The notes under the pieces: generated by a model
The model's input: the letters and a program-made list of their open reading frames with translations, nothing else
Database searches by the model: none
Told to the model about the DNA's origin: nothing
NCBI RefSeq assembly: GCF_010093185.1
Contig: NZ_PDWL01000031.1
Coordinates: forward strand, 1 to 35,614
DNA length: 35,614 nucleotides
Direction of reading: 5' to 3'
DNA from: Pseudoxanthomonas jiangsuensis
Lineage (GTDB): Bacteria; Pseudomonadota; Gammaproteobacteria; Xanthomonadales; Xanthomonadaceae
In this document: positions 1 to 6,179 of the stretch, in pieces
Position numbering within the stretch: the stretch's first letter is position 1
Layout: every line of letters begins with the position of its first letter
Made by a program: the position numbers and the translations under genes

Positions 1-1
1 G

Positions 2-463
2 TTCTCGGTCGGGGTGGCGCGCGCCGCCGCGCCGCCTTCGCCGTCGTCGCAGCCGGCGCCGGTGGTGGCGCAGGGCGGCGCGCGCGGGCTGGCCGGGCGG
101 CGGGTGCTGCTGGTGGACAACGATGCCGATGCGCTGGCGGCGCTGGCGCGGCTGCTGGAAGGCTGGGGCTGCGCGGTGGCGACGGCGGCCGATGGCGCGC
201 AGGCGGCGGCGGTGCTGGAACGCGGGCAGGCGGAGTTGTGGCTGTTCGACTATCACCTGGACGACGGCGACACCGGGGTGGCGCTGGCGGGGCGGCTGCG
301 GCCACGCTTCGGCGCGGTGCCGTGCCTGATCCTGTCGGCCGATGCCGGCGAGGCGACCCGGCGCGCGGTGCAGGAAGCCGATCTTGGCCTGCTGTCCAAG
401 CCGGTGCGCCCGCTGGCGCTGAAGTCGGTGCTGGACCGGATGCTGGCGGCAAGCCGGATATAG
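2..463 (+). CDS. Hybrid sensor histidine kinase, C-terminal part (partial, 5' end outside window)
   Basis: The reading frame is open from base 2 to the TAG at 461-463, so the gene begins before the window. The first residues (FSVGVAR) look like the end of a histidine-kinase ATPase domain, where a G-box normally runs into an FSV strand. An Ala/Pro/Ser linker of about 25 residues follows, then a complete receiver domain of about 115 residues. The receiver starts RVLLVDNDADAL (one of the usual two acidic residues is Asn), has the likely phospho-acceptor Asp in LWLFDYHLDD (codon 248-250) and the conserved Lys in LLSKPVRP (codon 398-400). A kinase with its own C-terminal receiver fits hybrid kinases that pair with LuxR-type regulators. 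Such a regulator lies 1.5 kb away at 1973-2638 on the other strand. Partnership is inferred from proximity only, and the input domain cannot be seen. Confidence 0.85.
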   Translation, partial: FSVGVARAAAPPSPSSQPAPVVAQGGARGLAGRRVLLVDNDADALAALARLLEGWGCAVATAADGAQAAAVLERGQAELWLFDYHLDDGDTGVALAGRLRPRFGAVPCLILSADAGEATRRAVQEADLGLLSKPVRPLALKSVLDRMLAASRI

Positions 464-554
464 CGTCACACCCTTGCCATCGAGCGGTTTGCTGCTGAGC
501 CTGGGCAACGGCAACAGCGTCGGGTTGGCTGTCTCCGGTCTGAGCCGCGGCGAA

Positions 555-639
555 CCGGCCGTGTTGTGGCCGCTCGGGCGCACATCCATGTGCGCACTCG
601 CTACCGCGGACATCCATGTCCGCTGCCACAACACAACCG
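555..639. repeat. Cruciform-forming element: outer inverted repeat enclosing two perfect palindromic hairpins
   Basis: The outer arms 555-570 and 624-639 match as an inverted repeat at 14 of 16 positions. Inside are two perfect hairpins, each with an 8-bp stem and a CC loop: GCGCACATCCATGTGCGC at 578-595 and GCGGACATCCATGTCCGC at 606-623. Folded, this gives a four-way-junction shape. It resembles the REP-like palindromic elements scattered through xanthomonad intergenic DNA, but the family assignment is from memory. It lies just downstream of the kinase gene and could affect transcript 3' ends. Confidence 0.75.
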
Positions 640-729
640 GTCCGCCGCGCCTTCCGCGCGCTGTGGGCTCAGGACTTCTATCAACCGTCGTCCCGGCGAA
701 CGCCGGGACCCAGTGACGTTGCTTCACCT

Positions 730-834
730 GTAGGAGCCGGTCTTGCCGGCGACCGTGGAGGCGGACGCATCACTGGCGCCCGGTTTCACGCAAACGCATC
801 CGTCATGGCGGTCGCCGGCAAGACCGGCTCCTAC
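730..834. repeat. Long perfect inverted repeat (25-bp arms, 55-nt spacer)
   Basis: Positions 730-754 and 810-834 are exact reverse complements over 25 nt. Each arm carries the core TAGGAGCCGG-TCTTGCCGGC, a sequence type typical of repetitive extragenic palindromes in Pseudomonas and xanthomonads. The arms are separated by 55 nt with no coding signal. The arrangement is that of a REP doublet in inverted orientation. Confidence 0.8.
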
Positions 835-893
835 AAAAGGCGGGGAAGCCGGAAGAGCAGAGCGACAGAAGCGGTGAACTCGAAGCTCGCAGA

Positions 894-1006
894 GGCCGTC
901 GTGCCTTGGGTCTGCGGTGCAAGTGGCACAGGGATGTGCCACGGCCGCGAGTTGCGGGCAGGATGCCCGCCCGAGCGGTGCACCGCAGACCCAAGGCACG
1001 GCGGCC
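894..1006. repeat. Second cruciform-forming element: 28-bp outer inverted repeat with two inner hairpins
   Basis: The outer arms 894-921 and 979-1006 are reverse complements at 27 of 28 positions. Inside lie a 7-bp hairpin at 923-942 (GTGGCAC / GTGCCAC) and a 6-bp hairpin at 954-970 (GCGGGC / GCCCGC). The overall plan, a long outer stem enclosing two hairpins, is the same as at 555-639, although the sequence differs. Confidence 0.75.
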
Positions 1007-1012
1007 CCGCCC

Positions 1013-1111
1013 GAAGCCGGTGCCTTTACGCGATCCCAAGGCACGACGGTCTCATGCGAAGCCAAGGCACGACGGCCTCATGCGAAGCCAGCGCCTTTAC
1101 GCCATCCCAAA
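1013..1111. repeat. Nested direct repeats derived from the neighbouring inverted-repeat arm
   Basis: A 26-bp unit is present twice in tandem (1036-1061 and 1062-1087) with one T/C difference at 1050/1076. These are flanked by a near-identical 28-nt pair (1013-1040 and 1084-1111, both with CCTTTACGC and ATCCCAA). The motif AAGGCACGACGG also occurs in the arms of the 894-1006 element, so the array looks like a local expansion of that repeat. With the three inverted repeats, this fills most of the 709-bp gene-free stretch 464-1172. I see no gene there. Confidence 0.7.
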
Positions 1112-1172
1112 GACACGGCGTTGGCTGTCAGCGCGGTCGGTAGAATGCGCGCTTTCGCCGCAGGTCCATCCC

Positions 1173-1661
1173 ATGCCCTACACCCCCATCGTCGCTACCC
1201 TCGGCTACGTGCTCTCGCCCGACCGCTCGCGGGTGCTGATGATCCACCGCAACGCGCGCCCGGACGACCACCAGTTGGGCAAGTACAACGGCCTGGGCGG
1301 CAAGATCGAGCGCGACGAGGACGTGGTGGCCTGCATGCGCCGGGAAATCCGCGAGGAGGCCGGGATCGAGTGCACCTCGATGCAGCTGCGCGGCACCATC
1401 AGCTGGCCGGGCTTCGGCAGGAACGGCGAGGACTGGCTCGGCTTCGTGTTCGTGATCGACGGCTGGGAAGGCGTGCCGCTGGAATCCAATCCGGAGGGCA
1501 CCCTGGAATGGGTCGAGGTCGAGCGCATCCTCGAGCTGCCCCTGTGGGACGGCGACCGCCAGTTCCTGCCGCTGGTGTTCGACGCCGACCCGCGCGCCTT
1601 CCACGGGGTGATGCCGTACCGCGACGGCCGGATGCAGTCCTGGAACTGGTCGCGGCTGTAG
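1173..1661 (+). CDS. Nudix hydrolase, MutT/8-oxo-dGTP diphosphatase type
   Basis: This 162-residue protein has a complete Nudix box at about residues 43-65: GGKIERDED, then REIREEAGI, fitting G-x5-E-x7-R-E-x-x-E-E-x-G-I. The catalytic Mg-binding glutamates are E58, E61 and E62. The segment YNGLGGKIE and the early VLMIHRN strand are typical of MutT/NUDT1-like enzymes. These remove oxidised nucleotides such as 8-oxo-dGTP from the pool by hydrolysing them to the monophosphate. Substrate choice cannot be read from the sequence, and other (d)NTPs or capped RNA remain possible. The ATG at 1173 is chosen because homology begins at once (MPYTPIVATLGYVL) and a TAGAAT -10-like box lies at 1141-1146. 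Upstream in-frame sequence is repeat DNA. The cytosolic protein stands alone between repeat regions. Confidence 0.88.
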   Translation: MPYTPIVATLGYVLSPDRSRVLMIHRNARPDDHQLGKYNGLGGKIERDEDVVACMRREIREEAGIECTSMQLRGTISWPGFGRNGEDWLGFVFVIDGWEGVPLESNPEGTLEWVEVERILELPLWDGDRQFLPLVFDADPRAFHGVMPYRDGRMQSWNWSRL

Positions 1662-1694
1662 CCGCCCAGCGGCGGAAGGGTTCCACGCCTGCGC

Positions 1695-1800
1695 TTGTCC
1701 ACACCCGGTGTGGAAAGCGGCCGGGAAAGGATGTGGATAACCGCCGGGCCGCCTTGCGTGGCAAGGCTGTCAAGATGTGTGGCGGTTTTTTGACCAGCAT
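1695..1800. repeat. DnaA-box direct repeat, copy 1
   Basis: First of two roughly 106-bp direct repeats offset by exactly 126 bp. It contains TTGTCCACA at 1695-1703 (one mismatch to the DnaA box TTATCCACA), an inverted box-like TGTGGAAAG at 1709-1717, and TGTGGATAA at 1732-1740, which is the exact reverse complement of TTATCCACA. The tail CCGCCGGGCCGCCTTGCGTG and TGACCA are shared with copy 2. It sits between the convergent ends of the Nudix gene and the response regulator, so a promoter role is unlikely. Confidence 0.7.
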
Positions 1801-1820
1801 CCGGCGCGGCGATGACCACG

Positions 1821-1926
1821 TTTTCCACACCGGCTGTGGATGGATTGCGGACAAGAATGTGGATAACCGCCGCGGCGCCTTGCGTGGCGGGCGCGTCAAG
1901 AGGGTTGGCGAGAAAATGACCAGGCG
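1821..1926. repeat. DnaA-box direct repeat, copy 2
   Basis: Second copy, with its boxes in identical register: TTTTCCACA at 1821-1829 (one mismatch), inverted TGTGGATGG at 1835-1843, and a perfect inverted DnaA box TGTGGATAA at 1858-1866. The first 46 nt match copy 1 at about 34 positions, and the following 36 nt match more closely. The whole 311-bp gap 1662-1972 contains no coding signal. Confidence 0.7.
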
Positions 1927-1972
1927 GTGACGGCGGCACGGGCGGGCGCCGGATGTTCCACGGTGCGGCGGC

Positions 1973-2638
1973 TCAGCCTTCCAGCTGGCGGCTGGGATCG
2001 CTCAGTTCCAACTCGCGCAGGACCACGCCCGCCTGGGTCCGGTTGCGCACGCCCAGGCGCTCGAAGATCGCCGACAGATGGGCCTTGACCGTGCGCTCCT
2101 GCACGTCCAGACGGTCGGCGATCTGCTTGTTGAGCAGGCCCTGGGCGACGTAGCCCAGGACCCGGAACTGCTGCGGCGACAGGCTGGCCAGGCGCGCGGC
2201 CAGCTCGGTGTCCTGGTCGGAGGACTGGGCCCGGGCCACGACCGCGCGCAACGAGGCCGGCAGCCACTGCTCGCAGGCCAGCACCGCGCGGATCGCCTCG
2301 CGCAGCTCGTCCAGGCCGGCGCTCTTGGGCAGGTAGCCGGCCGCGCCGTGGTCGAGCGCGCGGCGCACCACCCGCGGGTCGTCGTTGGCCGAGACCACCA
2401 CCACCGCCACCGCCGGGTACTGGGCGCGGATCGCGGCCAGCCCGGCCAGGCCGTGGTTGCCGGGCATGTGCAGGTCGAGCAGGACCAGGTCCACGTCCGC
2501 GCGCGATTCCAGCGCAGCCAGCACCCCGTCCAGCGATTCGGCCTCCAGCACCTGCAGCTGCGCGACCGCGTCGGCCGCCGCGCCGCGCAGGGCGGCGCGG
2601 AACAGCGGGTGGTCGTCGGCGATCAGCAGGGTGGGCAT
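1973..2638 (-). CDS. Two-component response regulator, LuxR/NarL type
   Basis: The 221-residue protein has an N-terminal receiver domain (residues 1-120) with the acidic pair D8-D9 in LLIADDHPLF, phospho-acceptor D55 in LVLLDLHMPG, S83 and the conserved K105 in GYLPKS. A short linker leads to a LuxR-type helix-turn-helix at about 150-210 (LSPQQFRVLGYVAQGLLNKQIADRL, ERTVKAHLSAIFERLGVRNR). It should bind DNA when phosphorylated. ATG 2638 is chosen because MPTLLIADDH is the standard family start. It lies 7 bp after the stop of the 3-hydroxybutyrate dehydrogenase gene, so the two are almost surely co-transcribed. The hybrid kinase at the left edge is a candidate partner. Target genes are not visible. 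Confidence 0.88.
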   Translation of the reverse strand: MPTLLIADDHPLFRAALRGAAADAVAQLQVLEAESLDGVLAALESRADVDLVLLDLHMPGNHGLAGLAAIRAQYPAVAVVVVSANDDPRVVRRALDHGAAGYLPKSAGLDELREAIRAVLACEQWLPASLRAVVARAQSSDQDTELAARLASLSPQQFRVLGYVAQGLLNKQIADRLDVQERTVKAHLSAIFERLGVRNRTQAGVVLRELELSDPSRQLEG

Positions 2639-2645
2639 GGCGGGC

Positions 2646-3404
2646 TCACTGCACCGTCCAGCCGCCATCCAGTACCAGGGTCTGCCCGGTCATGTTGCGC
2701 GCCGCCGGCGAGATCAGGAACGCGGTGGTGCCGGCCAGTTCGTCCATCTCGATGAACACGCCCTTGGGCATCGGCTTGAGCATCACCTGGCCGACAACCT
2801 CGGCCTCGGAGATGCCGCGGGTGCGGGCCTGGTCGGTGATCTGCCGGTCCACCAGCGGGGTCTTCACGTAGCTGGGGCAGATGGTGTTGATGGTGATGTC
2901 GGTGTCGGCGGTCTCCAGCGCGATCACCTTGGAGAAGCCGACCAGGCCGTGCTTGGCGGCCACGTAGGCGCTCTTGTACGGGCTGGCGACCAGGGCGTGG
3001 ATGCTGCCGATGTTGACGATCCGGCCGAAGCCGCGCTCGCGCATGCCCGGCAGCACCGCGCGGGTCAGGCGGGCCACGCCGACCAGCATCACCTGGACCA
3101 GGAAGTCCCACTTGGCCAGCGGGAACTCCTCCAGCGGCGAGACGTGCTGCAGGCCGGCATTGTTGACCAGCACCTCGACCGGGCGGGAGACCGCGGCCAG
3201 CGCCGCGGCCACGCTCTCGCCGGAGGTCACGTCCAGCGCCACCGCCTCGGCCGAGCCGCCCCGGCCGTGGATCTCGGCGGCGACCGCTTCGGCGCCTTCC
3301 AGCGACAGGTCGCTGACGATGACGTGGTGGCCGGCGGCGGCCAGTTCGTGGGCGATGCCGGCGCCGATGCCGCTGGCCGCGCCGGTGATGAGGATGCTGC
3401 GCAT
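2646..3404 (-). CDS. bdhA: 3-hydroxybutyrate dehydrogenase (SDR family)
   Basis: This 252-residue short-chain dehydrogenase should oxidise (R)-3-hydroxybutyrate to acetoacetate with NAD+, the cytosolic step that follows PHB depolymerisation. Visible motifs are the nucleotide-binding TGAASGIG (about residues 7-14), NNAG (about 88-91), the catalytic Ser in NIGSIHAL, and YVAAK with catalytic Tyr and Lys. The stretch HALVASPYKSAYVAAKHGLVG and the C-terminal NMTGQTLVLDGGWTVQ are characteristic of BdhA. ATG 3404 gives the standard start MRSILITGAASG. The response regulator follows after 7 bp. The gene is divergent from the 3-hydroxybutyrate oligomer hydrolase, and phaE-phaC lie 3 kb away, which supports a role in PHB turnover. 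Confidence 0.9.
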   Translation of the reverse strand: MRSILITGAASGIGAGIAHELAAAGHHVIVSDLSLEGAEAVAAEIHGRGGSAEAVALDVTSGESVAAALAAVSRPVEVLVNNAGLQHVSPLEEFPLAKWDFLVQVMLVGVARLTRAVLPGMRERGFGRIVNIGSIHALVASPYKSAYVAAKHGLVGFSKVIALETADTDITINTICPSYVKTPLVDRQITDQARTRGISEAEVVGQVMLKPMPKGVFIEMDELAGTTAFLISPAARNMTGQTLVLDGGWTVQ

Positions 3405-3539
3405 GGGGATCGAATGGGCCGTCGGGGGAGTCGATCGCAGCTTAGCAAGCCGTATCGGCGCCGGCGTGGTACCAAAGTACGATGACGGCGGCCACGCGGC
3501 GCCGGTAGCGTGCCAGCATCCCTCATGCCGGGTCCCGAC

Positions 3540-5435
3540 ATGCCACGCTCCGCTTCCCGCCGCGCCGTATCGGCAAGCTTTTCCCGGCTGCTGCCGGCCG
3601 TCGTCTTCGCCGCGGCCCTGGCCGCCTGCACGGGCGGTCCGCAGTCGCGCACCACTCCCGGACGCGCCACTCCCGAACACGGAACCTCCGCCATGACCGA
3701 ACCGGCGCGCCAGACCGAACACCGCGGCCAGGACGACCTGCTCACCGCCGGCCTGGGCCTGGACGGCCTGAGGTCGATGGCGCCGCCGGCGTTCGCCGAC
3801 GCCGCGCACCCGACCGCGGCCGAACTGCGCCGGCGCGCGATCTGGAGCAGCTGGCGCGGGATCGCCGACCTCTCGCCCGGCGGCGGCTACGGCAGCCTCT
3901 ACGGCAGCGCCGCCAGCGTGCCCGGGCGCGAGTATTCCGCGCTGGCGCGCCTGCCCGGCGCCAGGCAGCCGCACCGGGTGCTGGTGCAGGTGCCCGACGC
4001 CTTCGACCAGGGCCGGCGCTGCGTGGTGGTGGCGCCGTCGTCCGGTTCGCGCGGGATCTACGGCGCGATCGCGGTGGCCGGGCCCTGGGCTTTGCCCAAG
4101 GGCTGCGCGGTGGCCTACACCGACAAGGGCACCGGCAGCGACTACGTCGACCTCGACGCGGGGATCGGCGTGCGCGAGGACGGCACGCCCGGCGGCCTCG
4201 GCGAGGCCGGCGACCTGGCCTTCGCCCCGGAGGTGCCGGCCGGCGCCCGCGGGGTGGCGTTCAAGCACGCGCACTCGCAGGACAACCCGGAGGCCGATTG
4301 GGGCTTGCACGTGAAGCAGGCGGCCGAGTTCGCGTTGGTCGCGCTGGAACGCGCCTTCCCGCAGGCCGCGCCCTTCACTTTCGACAACACCCGGATCATC
4401 GCCGCCGGCATCTCCAACGGCGGCGGCGCGGTGCTGCGCGCGGCCGAGCTGGACGGCGACTGGCTGGACGCGGTGGTGGCCGGCGAACCGAACGTCCATG
4501 TCGAAGGCCACGGCGGCCGTCCGCTTTACGACTTCGGCACCGAGGCGGCGCTGCTGATGCCCTGCGCCTTGCTACACCTGCCGGCCGAGACGCTGCCGCA
4601 GCCGCCGCTGCGCGCCCAGGTCGAACCGCTGTGGCAAGCGCGCTGCGCCAACGCGGCGGCGGCCGGGCTGGTCGAGGGCGGCGATGCCGCCGCGCAGGCG
4701 CGTTCGGCCTACGAGCGCATGCGCGCGTCCGGCTGGACCGACGCGGCGCTGCAGGCCGGCGCGCTGAGCGTGGGCTTCGACCTGTGGCGCGCGGTGGTGG
4801 CCACCTATGCCTCGGCCTACGGTCGCTACGGCATCGGCGAGCATCCCTGCGGCTTCGCCTTCGCCGCGCAGAATCCGGACTTCAGTCCGCGCGCGGCGAC
4901 CGCGGCCGAGCGCAGCGTGTGGTGGAGCGACGCGTCCGGCATTCCGCCGGGCAATGGCGTGGGCCTGGTCGATCCGAAGCTGGCGCCGCCGGACTTCACC
5001 CTGCCGGGCCTGCAGTGCCTGCGCGGGCTGTACACGGGTCAGGGCGCCGAGGCGCAGCGGGTACGCGAAGGGATCGCGGCCACCCGGGCATCGATGCCGC
5101 GCGCGGGCTTGCCGGTGCTGGTGGTGCACGGCACCGACGACGGCCTGATCCCGCCGGCGTTCACCAGCGCGCCGTACGTGGCCGCGGCGCGCGCCGCGGG
5201 GCGGACGGATGTGCGTTACTGGCAGGTGCGCAACGGCGAGCACTTCGACGCCTTCCTGGCGCTGCCGGCCTACGGCGCGCGCTATGCGCCGATGCTGCCC
5301 TACATCCATGCGGCGCTGGACCGGGTGTCGGCGTACCTGGACGGGCAGGGCGCCTTGCCGGCCGATGCGCTGATCGAGGCCCGCGGCCGTGGTGCCGGGA
5401 CGGTGGAGGCCGCGCAGTTGCCGATGCCACACTGA
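3540..5435 (+). CDS. D-(-)-3-hydroxybutyrate oligomer hydrolase, putative lipoprotein
   Basis: The protein (631 residues from ATG 3540) resembles 3HB-oligomer hydrolases, which cut short 3-hydroxybutyrate oligomers to monomers. The nucleophile elbow is GISNG with Ser292. Candidate partners are Asp533 or Asp534 in VHGTDDGLIPP and His568 in NGEHFDAF. The N-terminus has Arg residues, a hydrophobic run (LLPAVVFAAALAAC) and a lipobox LAAC with Cys30, so it is probably exported and lipid-anchored. ATG 3540 is preferred because it gives a standard signal peptide, but ATG 3525 and GTG 3510 are in frame and no strong ribosome site decides. It is divergent from bdhA with 135 bp between them. Family assignment rests on recognised overall sequence and context, and the exact substrate is inferred. 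Confidence 0.8.
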   Translation: MPRSASRRAVSASFSRLLPAVVFAAALAACTGGPQSRTTPGRATPEHGTSAMTEPARQTEHRGQDDLLTAGLGLDGLRSMAPPAFADAAHPTAAELRRRAIWSSWRGIADLSPGGGYGSLYGSAASVPGREYSALARLPGARQPHRVLVQVPDAFDQGRRCVVVAPSSGSRGIYGAIAVAGPWALPKGCAVAYTDKGTGSDYVDLDAGIGVREDGTPGGLGEAGDLAFAPEVPAGARGVAFKHAHSQDNPEADWGLHVKQAAEFALVALERAFPQAAPFTFDNTRIIAAGISNGGGAVLRAAELDGDWLDAVVAGEPNVHVEGHGGRPLYDFGTEAALLMPCALLHLPAETLPQPPLRAQVEPLWQARCANAAAAGLVEGGDAAAQARSAYERMRASGWTDAALQAGALSVGFDLWRAVVATYASAYGRYGIGEHPCGFAFAAQNPDFSPRAATAAERSVWWSDASGIPPGNGVGLVDPKLAPPDFTLPGLQCLRGLYTGQGAEAQRVREGIAATRASMPRAGLPVLVVHGTDDGLIPPAFTSAPYVAAARAAGRTDVRYWQVRNGEHFDAFLALPAYGARYAPMLPYIHAALDRVSAYLDGQGALPADALIEARGRGAGTVEAAQLPMPH

Positions 5436-5508
5436 AGGCGGCGGGCTACCACTCCGCCTGCACATCGCCGGTGGGTATGCTGTGGCCGCCTTCAGACCGG
5501 CCATCCGC

Positions 5509-6123
5509 ATGACCCGCCACTTCTCGATGCTGCGCGATTTCCAGCTGGCCGACTGGTTCACCCTGGCCAACGCCTTCTGCGGCACCGGTGCGGTCTTCGC
5601 CGCGATGCGCTTCCTGCACGAAGGCCGGGTCGGCGACCTGCTGCTGGGCATGGCCCTGATTCCCGCCGCCTTCGTCTTCGACGCCCTCGACGGCCGCATC
5701 GCCCGCTGGCGCAAGTCCTCCTCCACCCTCGGCCGGGAGCTGGATTCGCTGGCCGACGTGATCTCCTTTGGCGTCGCCCCCGCGGCCCTGGCCTACGCCT
5801 GCGGCATGCGCGGCGGCTGGGACTGGCTGGTGCTGTCCTATTTCGTCTGCTGCGGGGTCAGCCGCCTGGCCCGCTACAACGTCACCGCCGAGCAGCTGTC
5901 CGGCGGCGAAGACAAGGTGAAGTACTTCGAAGGCACCCCGATCCCCACCAGCCTGGCCCTGGTGGTGGTGCTGGCCGTGGCCGCCTGGCAGGGGGGCATC
6001 GGCGAGGCCCTGTGGTGGGGGCAGTGGCAGCTCGGACCGTGGCAGCTGCATCCGCTGGTGCTGCTGTTCGCCCTGTCCGGCTCGCTGATGATCAGCAAGA
6101 CCCTGCGCATCCCCAAGCCCTGA
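5509..6123 (+). CDS. pssA: CDP-diacylglycerol--serine O-phosphatidyltransferase
   Basis: This 204-residue integral membrane enzyme makes phosphatidylserine from CDP-diacylglycerol and serine, the first committed step to phosphatidylethanolamine. The CDP-alcohol phosphatidyltransferase signature D-x2-DG-x2-AR-x8-G-x3-D-x3-D is complete: DALDGRIAR, then G, D and D in STLGRELDSLAD. The four Asp bind the metal and CDP moiety. FTLANAFCGTGAVF at the start, the FGVAPA motif and several hydrophobic segments match type II PssA. The start MTRHFSMLRDF is chosen because homology begins right after it. A TATGCT -10-like box lies at about 5476-5481. The gene sits between PHB genes with no obvious functional link. 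Confidence 0.88.
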   Translation: MTRHFSMLRDFQLADWFTLANAFCGTGAVFAAMRFLHEGRVGDLLLGMALIPAAFVFDALDGRIARWRKSSSTLGRELDSLADVISFGVAPAALAYACGMRGGWDWLVLSYFVCCGVSRLARYNVTAEQLSGGEDKVKYFEGTPIPTSLALVVVLAVAAWQGGIGEALWWGQWQLGPWQLHPLVLLFALSGSLMISKTLRIPKP

Positions 6124-6152
6124 GCGGCGCCGCCGGCCGCGGACGGCGCTGC

Positions 6153-6158
6153 TAGAAT
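6153..6158 (+). promoter_or_regulatory. Candidate -10 box of the phaEC operon
   Basis: TAGAAT lies 21 nt before the phaE ATG, in an intergenic gap of only 56 bp. A GGAGG ribosome site at 6172-6176 follows. No good -35 element is visible, as is common for promoters in this GC-rich group. Confidence 0.45.
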
Positions 6159-6179
6159 CGGGCGCGTACCGGAGGATCC

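Noticed and set aside
1036..1087. Possible CRISPR-like repeat
   Set aside because: Two tandem copies directly abut, with no spacers and no cas genes.
474..1143. Short frames within the repeat region upstream of the Nudix gene
   Set aside because: They only translate inverted and direct repeats; composition is not protein-like.
1662..1972. Chromosomal replication origin (oriC)
   Set aside because: DnaA-like boxes are present, but there is no AT-rich unwinding region and none of the usual oriC neighbours.
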